48,443 bases of DNA from JASBZA01 sp964392065 (lineage in GTDB: Bacteria > Bacillota > Clostridia > Saccharofermentanales > Fastidiosipilaceae), in the NCBI GenBank assembly GCA_964392065.1, contig CAYMOG010000008.1, positions 1 to 48,443 on the forward strand, written 5' to 3'. Under the pieces are notes generated by a model. The model worked only from the letters and a program-made list of their open reading frames with translations, did not search any database and had not been told where the DNA came from. Position 1 is the stretch's first letter. Each line of letters begins with the position of its first letter. This document shows, piece by piece, positions 17,078 to 26,001 of the stretch. The position numbers and the translations under genes were made by a program.

Positions 17078-17692
17078 ATGCCCAAGATAGAAACTCCAGA
17101 GAGTAAAATTTTGGTATATGGATTGGCCGATGGTTCTGCAGAAAGAAACCGTTTAAAAGAACTTGCAAATGCAAAGGGAATCCAATTGGTAACTGTTGAA
17201 AAGAAGGACTTCAATCAAAAGTTAGGCTATCTAGCCAATTTGGATAAGTTTGAAGCTATTGATGGTGAATATCAAGGGGAAGATCCAAGCCACTCCATAA
17301 TTTGGTTTGTTGGTATAGAACAAGACGATCTTGGATCAATATTACAAGACTATTCCACTACAGAAGGTATTAAACCAATCGATTTGAAGGCCGTTTTAAC
17401 AGAATATAATGTAAATTGGCCTATTAATGAGCATTATGAAGAGCTCCAAAGAGAACATCGTATGATGAATGCCTATACTTTTCTGTTCCACGCCCAGAAG
17501 GCTGTTGATAGTTTAGATCCTAAGGATTATACAGAAGAATCGTATGCTAAACTTAAAAAAGTCGTAGAAGATTCCATCCCAGATTACTTAAGCATTCAAC
17601 AAGGTGTTGAAATTGAACAGGAAGTCCTGGATGAACACGTTTACAAGATTCGTTCTGCATATAAAGGTCTGTTACCAAATGTTGACAATTAG
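17078..17692 (+). CDS. DUF3783-domain protein of unknown function
   Basis: This 204-residue soluble protein starts immediately after the rex stop codon with AAAGGAG upstream. Its middle contains DLKAVLTEYNVNW followed by ELQREHRMM, which fits the DUF3783 pattern (a K-A-V-L-T then N-x-x-W block and a helix with EH). The C-terminal half is helical and acidic. No catalytic motif is evident. Co-transcription with rex hints at a link to redox control, but nothing in the protein proves it. Confidence 0.7.
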   Translation: MPKIETPESKILVYGLADGSAERNRLKELANAKGIQLVTVEKKDFNQKLGYLANLDKFEAIDGEYQGEDPSHSIIWFVGIEQDDLGSILQDYSTTEGIKPIDLKAVLTEYNVNWPINEHYEELQREHRMMNAYTFLFHAQKAVDSLDPKDYTEESYAKLKKVVEDSIPDYLSIQQGVEIEQEVLDEHVYKIRSAYKGLLPNVDN

Positions 17693-17726
17693 TCTTACAA
17701 CCGTTTAGTAACGTTTCAATAAAAAA

Positions 17727-17752
17727 AACCCGGTCTTATAAGACCGGGTTTT
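17727..17752. terminator. Bidirectional intrinsic terminator
   Basis: A perfect inverted repeat, AAACCCGGTCTTA joined directly to TAAGACCGGGTTT, with an A-run before and Ts after. It serves the rex operon on the plus strand and the phospholipase-like gene on the minus strand. Confidence 0.93.
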
Positions 17753-17776
17753 ATAATACCTTAATGGATTTTCAGT

Positions 17777-18490
17777 TTAATCTTCATCAGTACTTATCGC
17801 TTTTAAAACTTTTGCATAATTCTTACTACTTACTAAATGAAGTAATTCTTCCATACTAAACTTAGGAAGCTCATAGCTTAAGACAGGATGACGATGAAGT
17901 TTGAAGATATCTTTTCTAACAGCTTGTTTCAAGCGTATAGATATTATTGATACCATTACTTTAATACAATTATCAATAGCCATACTAATATCTCGTGCAG
18001 GAGAAGCTGGAAGTACGCGATATTCTTCAACATTTTTCTTCAAGGTTTCAATAATGGCATCCGTTGACTCATACGGTTCGAAATTACCTAGCCAATTCGT
18101 TTTTTCTAGCTCAACTGAAACAGAATTTCTATAATTATCCAAGAAATCTTCATACTGTAAATGTTCACGTTTGGGTCCTATTCCTGAACCTATATGCGCT
18201 CTACAGAAAAAATCCGTAATATAATGACAAATTACACCTAATTGAAAAGAAAGAAGCTTGTCAGGATCGATGGCATCTTCATCACTACCTAGGCTACAGA
18301 CCCTATCTATAAACTTACTAATATAATTCCACGAAACTGTGTAGTAATGTGGGTGTGTCCAAACGAGTGGACTATAATCGGCCAGTACATTACCAGCACG
18401 GAAAAATTTTCTACTAACTATAATTGGAAATATTTTGCTGATTTCGTTATGTACTATTTTTGAGATAAATACATGGGATTCTAAATTCAT
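17777..18490 (-). CDS. Zinc-dependent phospholipase C-like protein
   Basis: The 237-residue protein resembles the zinc-dependent phospholipase C / S1-P1 fold. It has an N-terminal ESHVFIS with a histidine, a GNVLADYSPLVWTHPHYY segment, and the helix GVICHYITDFFCRAH, in which His and Asp would bind zinc. There is no signal peptide, unlike secreted phospholipases, so it is probably cytoplasmic and its substrate is unknown. Such small homologues are common in clostridia. AAAGGA lies upstream of the ATG. It is divergent from dnaA, in the place where rpmH is usually found. Confidence 0.72.
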   Translation of the reverse strand: MNLESHVFISKIVHNEISKIFPIIVSRKFFRAGNVLADYSPLVWTHPHYYTVSWNYISKFIDRVCSLGSDEDAIDPDKLLSFQLGVICHYITDFFCRAHIGSGIGPKREHLQYEDFLDNYRNSVSVELEKTNWLGNFEPYESTDAIIETLKKNVEEYRVLPASPARDISMAIDNCIKVMVSIISIRLKQAVRKDIFKLHRHPVLSYELPKFSMEELLHLVSSKNYAKVLKAISTDED

Positions 18491-18719
18491 TAATGCTCAA
18501 TCCTTTACATATATTGTAATGGGTGGATATAGAGTTGAAATCGATTCTGCTTACAATGTCTATGACATTCTTGGTCATTATATCAGGATGAATTCAATTT
18601 ACCGTCGTTTAGGTCACAATTTCAAAGTTTTTTCTTACTTGTGTAAAACACAACTCCTTTTATTATATCCTTTTATTGAAATCAAACAATTAAAATATTT
18701 TTTTAGCATGTAGAATAAA
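18491..18719. other. Intergenic region upstream of dnaA
   Basis: About 300 bases separate the phospholipase-like gene from dnaA. I find no rpmH or other small gene. The only clear structure is a palindrome at 18639-18653, TTGTGT-AAA-ACACAA, a possible regulatory site. The dnaA promoter follows. Confidence 0.4.
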
Positions 18720-18748
18720 ATGACAATTTTACTTTGAGCCCGTATAAT
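18720..18748 (+). promoter_or_regulatory. dnaA promoter
   Basis: ATGACA at 18720-18725 and a consensus TATAAT at 18743-18748 are 17 bases apart. Transcription would start near 18755, about 40 bases before the dnaA start codon. Confidence 0.65.
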
Positions 18749-18793
18749 TTCTGCTACAATAAAATGTGCCCTAAAAAACAGATGGAGTTTCTT

Positions 18794-20146
18794 ATGCAAG
18801 TTGAAAGAATATGGGAGCAAGCTTCTGCTCTCTTAAAAAATGAAGTGACTGAGATATCATATAAAACTTTTCTAGAGCCTCTTAAAGCCTGTCTCATTTA
18901 CGAGAATGACTTTTATTTAATTGCACCTAATAATTGGCATATTGAGTATTGCGAATGGTATAAACCTCTCCTTTCCAATACACTAGAGCAGATTACTAGA
19001 AAGAAATTTAGTGTTCATTATGTCTTAAGTAAGGAAGAAGCCGAACAGGAAGCAAATGCACCAGATTTTTCAGGTGTTCCACTTATTCCTGCAGACGAAA
19101 AAATTAGCAAAGAATCCATTCATAAAGGCAAATTTAACCCTAATTTTACCTTTGATAATTTTATTGTGGGGAGTGGTAACCGTTTTGCACAAGCCGCTTC
19201 GGTAGCTTTGGCCCAAAATCCTAACAATAATACGTTTAATCCTATCTTCTTATACGGAGGTTCTGGATTAGGAAAAACGCACTTAATGCATGCTATTGGT
19301 AACCATATTAATTCAATGCATAAGGACAAGAAAATCCTATATATCCAAACAGAACAGTTTGTAAATGAATTTATATACACAATTCAAGAAAATAATTATG
19401 ATGTATTTCGTAATAAATATCGAAATTGCGACTTACTATTAATCGATGATATTCAATTTATTGCAGGAAAAGAACGTATGCAAGAAGAATTTTTCCATAC
19501 ATTTAATGCATTATATGAATCTGGTAGTAATATTGTCATAACCTGTGATAAACCACCCCAGAGTCTCCTAACACTTGAAGAAAGACTTAGAACACGCTTT
19601 TCATCTGGTCTTATTGTAGATATTCAACCACCAGATTATGAAACGCGAGTTGCCATCTTACGCCATAAAGCAAAAATTAATAAAACCACTCTCGATGAAG
19701 CTATTCTTAACTATATTGCAGAGAATATCACCAGCAATATTCGGGAGCTAGAAGGTGCCTATAACACAGTAATGGCCTATTCCCTACTAGCTGGATCTAT
19801 GGACTTAGATACGGCCAAAGAAGCACTAAAAGATATTATTGAACCACAAACTATAAAACAAGTTACACCTAAAATGATTATAGAAGTTATTGCTTCTTAT
19901 TTTAATATTAGTACAAGAGATATTCTTTCGAATAAACGCTCTAAGAATGTTTCTGAACCTAGACAAATGGCCATGTATTTTATTCGAGATGTACTTAATC
20001 TTCCCTATGCAAAAATTGGCGAGATTTTCGATAAAGACCACTCCACAGTTATGCATGCATGTTCAAAAATAGAAAAAATGAGCAAGAATAATGACCCAGA
20101 TATTATCGAGGATTTAGCAAGTATTAGGAAAAGAATTTCATTATAG
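18794..20146 (+). CDS. dnaA: Chromosomal replication initiator DnaA
   Basis: DnaA binds origin boxes and opens the duplex to start replication. The 450-residue protein has the N-terminal helicase-loading domain (1-90, VERIWEQASALL), a linker, the AAA+ domain with GGSGLGKTHLMHA and DLLLIDDIQF, and the C-terminal DNA-binding domain with DHSTVMHACSKI. The ATG at 18794 has GGAG 6 bases upstream and gives the family's usual start; the open frame extends to 18734 without support. The oriC follows at once. Confidence 0.97.
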   Translation: MQVERIWEQASALLKNEVTEISYKTFLEPLKACLIYENDFYLIAPNNWHIEYCEWYKPLLSNTLEQITRKKFSVHYVLSKEEAEQEANAPDFSGVPLIPADEKISKESIHKGKFNPNFTFDNFIVGSGNRFAQAASVALAQNPNNNTFNPIFLYGGSGLGKTHLMHAIGNHINSMHKDKKILYIQTEQFVNEFIYTIQENNYDVFRNKYRNCDLLLIDDIQFIAGKERMQEEFFHTFNALYESGSNIVITCDKPPQSLLTLEERLRTRFSSGLIVDIQPPDYETRVAILRHKAKINKTTLDEAILNYIAENITSNIRELEGAYNTVMAYSLLAGSMDLDTAKEALKDIIEPQTIKQVTPKMIIEVIASYFNISTRDILSNKRSKNVSEPRQMAMYFIRDVLNLPYAKIGEIFDKDHSTVMHACSKIEKMSKNNDPDIIEDLASIRKRISL

Positions 20147-20405
20147 TTATCCATAGATTTTTGTGGATATGTTGATAATTGCGTGTGGATATGTGTGGAT
20201 AAGAAGATCATGAAATTCTTGTCCACAATATCAAGAATTTCTCCACAATTTTATCCATACGTTATCAACCAAATAAAATGCACTTAAAGCGTTGTAATAA
20301 TGGCTTTATACGAGTTTTCAAGATTATCCACCAAATATAATAATAAGAGTGATAAAATAACTCTAAAGAATTATTAAATTAATAAGCTTTTGCAAGGAGT
20401 AAAAT
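20147..20405. other. oriC: Chromosomal origin of replication (oriC)
   Basis: The dnaA-dnaN spacer holds a cluster of DnaA boxes. One is perfect, TTATCCACA on the minus strand at 20194-20202. Near matches lie at 20147-20155, 20162-20170, 20184-20192, 20219-20227, 20239-20247, 20251-20259, 20262-20270 and 20324-20332, on both strands. The last 70 bases, from about 20333, are almost pure AT with TAATAATAAG, a plausible unwinding element. The layout matches the dnaA-dnaN origins of Bacillota. Confidence 0.92.
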
Positions 20406-21506
20406 ATGAAAATTTTATGTTCGAAAGACAAACTATCAACGGCAATTTCTTACACTCAGAGAGCAGTATCTGTTAGATCAACTCTAGCCTTGTTAGATGG
20501 AATTTTATTTGAAGCATTTGGCGATGAAATTAAATTAAGTGGTTATGATATGGAAACCGGAATTGAAGCATTTCTACCTGGAGATGTTTTCAGTGAAGGT
20601 AGCATTGTTTTAAATGCTAAAATGTTAGGTGATATTGTTCGTAAGTTTCCAGAAGATATTGTAACCATTGATGTTGATAATCACCAAATTGCGACTATTA
20701 CATCAGGAAACAGTCAATTTAAGATTAAGGGGATGGATAGTCAAGGTTATCCTAAACTTCCTGAAGTAGAAGATACTGAAAAAGTTGTTATTCCTCAGAA
20801 GATTCTTAAATCGATGATTAGCCAAACATTATTTGCGGTTTCTAATGATGAATCTCGCCCTGCATTTAACGGAATACTATTTAACAGTGCTGGATCACAT
20901 TTAGAATTAGCTGCTGTTGATGGATTTCGTCTAGCTCTGCGTCGACAAGAGATGGAAAAGCACTTACCTGAAGCAAAATTCTTAATTCCAGGAAAAGCAC
21001 TCAAAGAAATTCAAGGTATTCTTGCAGATACTGGAGAATTAAGCATTTATACGACGAAAAATCATATTTTGTTTGATATGGGAGAAGTAAAGTTAATTTC
21101 CCGCTTAATTCAACAAGAATTTATGAATTATAATAGTATTTTGCCAAATAGTTCTAGTACAGAACTCATTGTTAATACAAAAGAATTCTATCAAGCGGTC
21201 GAAAGAGCAACACTTATTGTTCCGTCCGAAGATAGAAGATTTCCTATGAATATTACATTTGAAGGTGATAATAAACTGATTATTCAAGCTAATACTGATT
21301 TAGGTAATTTATATGATGAAGTTGAAATAGAATTAACTGGAGACGATATTGATATTGACTTTAATCCAAGATATTTTATTGAAGCATTACGTGTTATTAG
21401 TGATGAGAAAATTCGTCTGTGTTTAAATGGCCCTGTAGGACCTTGTGTAGTCAAACCAGTCGAAGGTGATAGTTTTAGTTACTTAATACTACCACTGCGT
21501 AAATAG
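20406..21506 (+). CDS. dnaN: DNA polymerase III beta sliding clamp
   Basis: The ring-shaped clamp holds the replicative polymerase on DNA. The 366-residue length and three repeated clamp domains fit. Typical segments include SRPAFNGILF, AVDGFRLALRR and the C-terminal YLILPLRK that forms the partner-binding pocket. GCAAGGAGT precedes the ATG. It lies between oriC and recF. Confidence 0.97.
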   Translation: MKILCSKDKLSTAISYTQRAVSVRSTLALLDGILFEAFGDEIKLSGYDMETGIEAFLPGDVFSEGSIVLNAKMLGDIVRKFPEDIVTIDVDNHQIATITSGNSQFKIKGMDSQGYPKLPEVEDTEKVVIPQKILKSMISQTLFAVSNDESRPAFNGILFNSAGSHLELAAVDGFRLALRRQEMEKHLPEAKFLIPGKALKEIQGILADTGELSIYTTKNHILFDMGEVKLISRLIQQEFMNYNSILPNSSSTELIVNTKEFYQAVERATLIVPSEDRRFPMNITFEGDNKLIIQANTDLGNLYDEVEIELTGDDIDIDFNPRYFIEALRVISDEKIRLCLNGPVGPCVVKPVEGDSFSYLILPLRK

Positions 21507-21533
21507 AGCAATTAGAGAGGAAATAAAGTAATT

Positions 21534-22748
21534 ATGATCGTCTCCTCTCTTCATTTGGAGAATTTTCGAAATTATAAAGAATTAAATTTGAATTTTAGTC
21601 CTGGTGTAAATGTACTATTTGGTAATAATGGCCAGGGTAAAACTAATGTAATAGAATCTATATATATGTGTGCTTGTGCAAGGTCTCATCGTACAGGTAA
21701 GGATCAAGAACTTATATATCATAATGAAGATCAGTATAAAATTGATTTAAAATATTTTTCTAGTTTTAAAGACAGTCAAAATAGTGACTTTGAAGAGCAT
21801 ATTGGTATTCATTACAAACAGTTGAATACAGTTGCAAACGATCATATACGGTTTAAAAGAGATTTTTTTAAAGATAATATACAAATTACAAAAGTATCAG
21901 AATTTGTAGGACAGTTTCATGCTGTAATGTTTGCACCAGAAGATTTACAAATAATTAAATCAGGGCCTAGCGAACGCCGAAGATTTTTAGATTTACTCAT
22001 ATCACAGGTTAAACCTAGCTACTTTAAGAATTTACAAGATTATGGTCATATTCTTAAACAACGAAATGCCTTACTTAAAAAGTATCGTGAACAAGATACT
22101 AAGCTTGATGTTTTACAAGAGGCAGAAATAGAAATTTGGGATGAGGCATTTGCAAATAAAGCTGCAAAGATTATTCAAGATCGATTTATCACCTTAGATA
22201 AATTAAATTATTTTGCAGGAAATTTCCATAAGGATATATCAGGTGGATTAGAAGAAATTAAATTAAAGTACGATACCATCTCTTCAATATATTATGAAAT
22301 GGATATTGAAGAGATGGTTGCAAATATTTATAAACGATTGCAACAGAATAGAGATTTTGATGTCATAAGGGGTTATACTTCATTAGGCCCTCACCGTGAT
22401 GATTTTGATATTTTGTTTAATTCAATATCGTTGAAAACGTTTGGTTCCCAAGGTCAACAGAGAACGGCTGTATTGGCAATGAAAATGGCTGAATTGGAAA
22501 TTATTAGACATGATAGTAAAGAAGCTCCTATACTCTTGCTTGATGATGTAATGTCCGAGTTGGACGCCAACCGTAGAAAACAGTTGGTAAATAGTTTGCA
22601 ACACATTCAAATATTTGTTACCTGTACCGATCCTGAACAATTAGACCAAGATTGGCTAGAAAACTTAAATTCTAATGAAATATCCTATTATAAAGTTGAT
22701 CAGGGTAAGGTAGAAAGAATGGAGAATACAGGGAGAAATATGGTATAA
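21534..22748 (+). CDS. recF: DNA replication and repair protein RecF
   Basis: RecF helps load RecA at gaps during replication restart. The 404-residue protein has Walker A FGNNGQGKTN near residue 31, the ABC signature region SLGPHRDDF, and Walker B LLLDDVMSELD. It is somewhat longer than the usual 360-375 residues. It follows dnaN by 27 bases, without the small S4-domain gene (yaaA) common at this place. Its stop overlaps the next start (TAATG). Confidence 0.95.
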   Translation: MIVSSLHLENFRNYKELNLNFSPGVNVLFGNNGQGKTNVIESIYMCACARSHRTGKDQELIYHNEDQYKIDLKYFSSFKDSQNSDFEEHIGIHYKQLNTVANDHIRFKRDFFKDNIQITKVSEFVGQFHAVMFAPEDLQIIKSGPSERRRFLDLLISQVKPSYFKNLQDYGHILKQRNALLKKYREQDTKLDVLQEAEIEIWDEAFANKAAKIIQDRFITLDKLNYFAGNFHKDISGGLEEIKLKYDTISSIYYEMDIEEMVANIYKRLQQNRDFDVIRGYTSLGPHRDDFDILFNSISLKTFGSQGQQRTAVLAMKMAELEIIRHDSKEAPILLLDDVMSELDANRRKQLVNSLQHIQIFVTCTDPEQLDQDWLENLNSNEISYYKVDQGKVERMENTGRNMV

Positions 22749-23020
22749 TGTTTTTACATATAGGTGGCGATTATCAAGTTCCGATACGTTTGATTATAGG
22801 GATTTTTGATTTCGATGAAATCACGAGAGAAGCTAATCCATATATGATAAATACTTTAGCTAGATTAGAAGAGCAATTTGTATTAGAGACCGTTTCTCCA
22901 GATATACCTCGCTCTTTAATTATTAGTGTTGATAGAGTGTATCTTTCGCCGATAAATTCCATAACATTAGAAGCAAGATTAAAAAATATGTACTCCTTGG
23001 GTAGTATTGAGGAAATATGA
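22748..23020 (+). CDS. remB: RemA/RemB-family regulator (DUF370)
   Basis: A 90-residue protein beginning MFLHIGGDYQVPI, the hallmark start of the Bacillus RemB (YaaB) protein, which also sits between recF and gyrB. RemA-family proteins are small DNA-binding regulators of matrix and osmotic genes; RemB's own function is less clear. It is translationally coupled to recF and followed by gyrB after 8 bases. Confidence 0.85.
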   Translation: MFLHIGGDYQVPIRLIIGIFDFDEITREANPYMINTLARLEEQFVLETVSPDIPRSLIISVDRVYLSPINSITLEARLKNMYSLGSIEEI

Positions 23021-23028
23021 GGTAAATT

Positions 23029-25101
23029 ATGTTGGATGACAAGAATAAATTTGAAACTGTGGACTTATCAGATGTATCTTCATTAGATGATGAACTTCTT
23101 AATGAAGCAGAAAATATTCATGCGTTATCAGATACGGATGAAGATTTTGTTGAATTATTAGTAGATACAAGTGGACAAGATCGTTTTAATACTTCTAATG
23201 AGTCACATTATGATGATGATGATATAAAAGTTTTAGAAGGTTTAGAAGCTGTTCGTAAGAGACCAGGAATGTATATTGGTGATGTTACGCCTAGAGGTTT
23301 GCATCATTTATTATATGAGATCGTTGCCAACTCAGTTGATGAGGCGCTAGCAGGTCGTTGCGATATTATAAATGTAACTTTAAATAAGGATGGTTCTGTT
23401 ACCATCGAAGATGATGGTAGCGGTATTCCCGTTGGTATACATCCCCAAAAAGGCATTCCAACCCTCGAAGTCGTACATACCGTACTTCATGCTGGTGGTA
23501 AATTCGGGGGAGGTGCTTACAGTATTTCAGGTGGTTTACATGGTGTTGGTGCATCGGTTGTAAATGCGTTGTCTGAATGGATGGAAGTTTTAGTTAAACG
23601 TGATGGTAACATTTATAAGATTAAGTTTTCTAGAGGCGATACTATTGAATCGTTGCACATAATTGGTAATACGTCTAAAGAAGATACGGGTACGATTACA
23701 ACATTCTATCCTGATAATGAAATTTTCCCAGATATTGAATTTGATTTTCAAGCAATGATATCACGCTATAGAGAAGTTGCCTTCTTGAATCGTGAAGTAA
23801 CGATTAATCTTATTGATGATAGAGGAGAGAAACAACAGGTTGTGCCATTACATTATGATGGCGGTATTATATCGTTCGTTGAGTACATGAATCGTAAGAA
23901 GACGGCATTACATGAAACCCCGATTTATATAGCGAGCCAACAAGATGATAGTTTCGTTGAAATGGCTTTGCAATACAATGATTCTTACGTTGAAAGTGTT
24001 TATTCATATGCCAACAATATTGCAACGATAGAAGGTGGATCGCATTTAACTGGCTTTCGCTCAGCACTTACAAAAGTTATAAATGATTATGCCAGAAAAT
24101 ATAAGCTTTTGAAAGAGTCTGATACGAATTTTTCGGGTGAAGATGTTAGAGAAGGTTTATGTGCAATTATTAGTGTTAAGTTGCCTGAACCTCAATTTGA
24201 AGGTCAGACGAAAGCGAAACTAGGTAATAGTGAAATTAGAACTATGGTCGAATCGGTCATGTCAGAAAATTTAACAGTATATCTTGAAGAGAACCCACAG
24301 ACAGCTAGAACAGTAATTGATAAGTGTATGGCTGCTTCTCAGGCTCGAATGGCAGCTAAAAAGGCAAGAGAAATGACTAGACGTAAAAGTGTATTTGAAT
24401 CGAACTCTCTTCCTGGAAAATTGGCAGATTGTCAGAGCACAGATCCAGCTTTAAGTGAAATATTCATAGTTGAAGGAGATTCAGCTGGAGGTACAGCAAA
24501 AAAAGGTAGAGAAAGAAAATATCAAGCTATTCTTCCGCTTTGGGGAAAAATGCTTAATGTAGAACGCTCTAGAATTGACAAAGTATATAACAACGATAAG
24601 TTGCAACCTGTTGTCTTGGCGCTAGGTACTGGTATCGGTGAAGATTTTGATATTGAAAAACTTCGTTATCATAAGGTTATTATTATGGCGGATGCTGATG
24701 TTGATGGTGCGCACATTCGAACATTATTGTTGACTTTCTTCTATCGCTATATGAGAGATTTAGTTGACAATGGGAATATTTATATTGCCTGTCCACCTCT
24801 GTATAGAGTATACCAAGGGAAAGAAGGTTATTATGCTTTCGATGATAAAGAAGTGGAGGAAATCAAGAAGAGAACGGGTTGGACAAATCCTAAAATGCAA
24901 AGATACAAGGGTTTAGGCGAAATGGATGCAGATCAATTGTGGGAAACTACAATGGATCCATCTAAAAGAAAATTATTACAAGTAAGTGCTGCAGATATTA
25001 AAGAAGCAGATGAGACTATTTCTTTACTTATGGGTGAGCAGGTTGAGCCTCGTAGAAACTTCATACAGGAAAATGCTCAGTATGCAGAGATTGATGCTTA
25101 A
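23029..25101 (+). CDS. gyrB: DNA gyrase subunit B
   Basis: GyrB is the ATPase subunit that drives negative supercoiling. The GHKL ATP site is visible (ANSVDEALAG, DDGSGIPV, GGLHGVGASVVNAL). The TOPRIM site (VEGDSAGGTAKKGRERKYQ, ADADVDGAHIRTL) and the C-terminal RYKGLGEMDADQLWETT are also clear. At 690 residues it is about 50 longer than typical. The excess is an acidic N-terminal extension (about residues 1-53) before the usual VLEGLEAVRKRPGMYIG. GAGG precedes the ATG at 23029 and no internal Met offers a shorter start. gyrA is not next to it; a parS site and parB follow. Confidence 0.96.
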   Translation: MLDDKNKFETVDLSDVSSLDDELLNEAENIHALSDTDEDFVELLVDTSGQDRFNTSNESHYDDDDIKVLEGLEAVRKRPGMYIGDVTPRGLHHLLYEIVANSVDEALAGRCDIINVTLNKDGSVTIEDDGSGIPVGIHPQKGIPTLEVVHTVLHAGGKFGGGAYSISGGLHGVGASVVNALSEWMEVLVKRDGNIYKIKFSRGDTIESLHIIGNTSKEDTGTITTFYPDNEIFPDIEFDFQAMISRYREVAFLNREVTINLIDDRGEKQQVVPLHYDGGIISFVEYMNRKKTALHETPIYIASQQDDSFVEMALQYNDSYVESVYSYANNIATIEGGSHLTGFRSALTKVINDYARKYKLLKESDTNFSGEDVREGLCAIISVKLPEPQFEGQTKAKLGNSEIRTMVESVMSENLTVYLEENPQTARTVIDKCMAASQARMAAKKAREMTRRKSVFESNSLPGKLADCQSTDPALSEIFIVEGDSAGGTAKKGRERKYQAILPLWGKMLNVERSRIDKVYNNDKLQPVVLALGTGIGEDFDIEKLRYHKVIIMADADVDGAHIRTLLLTFFYRYMRDLVDNGNIYIACPPLYRVYQGKEGYYAFDDKEVEEIKKRTGWTNPKMQRYKGLGEMDADQLWETTMDPSKRKLLQVSAADIKEADETISLLMGEQVEPRRNFIQENAQYAEIDA

Positions 25102-25117
25102 TGTTCCACGTGGAACA
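25102..25117. promoter_or_regulatory. parS: parS centromere site
   Basis: The 16-base perfect palindrome TGTTCCACGTGGAACA begins on the base after the gyrB stop codon. It differs by one base from the Bacillus parS consensus TGTTCCACGTGAAACA and becomes fully symmetric. ParB would load here; its gene starts 24 bases downstream. Confidence 0.95.
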
Positions 25118-25140
25118 TTGTCACGGAAGTGTAATATTAG

Positions 25141-25953
25141 ATGCAAGAAGAAATTAAGAAATTATCACTATTTCAAATAGCGCCTAATCCTCACCAACCA
25201 AGAAAATTATTTCTAGAAGAGGAACTCTTAAGTTTGGCAAACTCTATTAAGGAAAACGGTGTAATTTCCCCTATTATAGTTCGTCCAATCCAAGACGATA
25301 AATATGAAATTATTGCAGGCGAAAGGCGTTGGCGTGCTTCAATTATTGCGAAGCAGGAATATATACCTGCCATAGTTAGAGAGCTTAATGAATTTGAATC
25401 TAGTGTACATGCACTCATTGAAAATATTCAGAGAGCAGATTTAAATGTGCTTGAAGAAGCTTTGGCCTACCAATCATTGCAAGAAGATTACCAACTTTCC
25501 CATGAAGAAATTGCTAAGTCTGTTGGTAAGAGTAGAAGCGTTATTAGTAACACTTTACGCTTATTAACTCTACCAGCTTTTACACAAGAGTTAATAAAGG
25601 ATAATAAGATAACAATGGGCCATGCAAAGTTATTATTATCGTTGTATAAGGAAGCCGATATTATATATTTATCGGGTCAGTTAGTGCAAAAACAATGGTC
25701 TGTAAAAGAGTTACAAAAACATATAGATGCATTATATACGGAAAAAAACTTAGATAAGAGCAATGAATCTATTACCAATGATAATATACCGTTGTTAAAA
25801 CACGTACAAAGTATTGAATCAAATTTAGAAAGACAATTAGGTACTTCTGTGCAATTTCGTTACCATGATGATGGTAACGGATTCATAAAAATAGATTTTT
25901 ATAATTTAGAAGATTTAGAACGCATAGCAAAGATACTAAACATTGATATTTAA
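25141..25953 (+). CDS. parB: Chromosome partitioning protein ParB/Spo0J
   Basis: ParB is a CTP-dependent DNA clamp that loads at parS and spreads to organise the origin region. The 270-residue protein has the N-terminal CTPase domain with GERRWRA (residues 60-66) and ENIQRADLNVLEEA, then the HTH SHEEIAKSVGKSRSVISNTLRLL, then a dimerisation tail. The adjacent parS favours ParB over its paralogue Noc. No parA (soj) is next to it or elsewhere in the window. A terminator-like hairpin follows at 25959. Confidence 0.9.
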   Translation: MQEEIKKLSLFQIAPNPHQPRKLFLEEELLSLANSIKENGVISPIIVRPIQDDKYEIIAGERRWRASIIAKQEYIPAIVRELNEFESSVHALIENIQRADLNVLEEALAYQSLQEDYQLSHEEIAKSVGKSRSVISNTLRLLTLPAFTQELIKDNKITMGHAKLLLSLYKEADIIYLSGQLVQKQWSVKELQKHIDALYTEKNLDKSNESITNDNIPLLKHVQSIESNLERQLGTSVQFRYHDDGNGFIKIDFYNLEDLERIAKILNIDI

Positions 25954-25958
25954 AGCGA

Positions 25959-25990
25959 AAGAACCTTACTTATTTATGTGTAAGGTTCTT
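25959..25990. terminator. Terminator hairpin between parB and the convergent HTH gene
   Basis: AAGAACCTTAC (25959-25969) pairs exactly with GTAAGGTTCTT (25980-25990). The T-tract is weak on the plus strand and moderate on the minus strand, so it may serve both genes. Confidence 0.75.
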
Positions 25991-26001
25991 AGTGTATATA
26001 T

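Noticed and set aside
18435..18713. Small plus-strand open frame upstream of dnaA
   Set aside because: It overlaps the start of the phospholipase-like gene, has no good ribosome site and no recognisable protein features.
25141..25953. Noc (nucleoid occlusion) rather than ParB
   Set aside because: The neighbouring site is a parS, not the ATTTCCCGGGAAAT-type Noc site, so ParB is more likely. A paralogue cannot be excluded without the genome.
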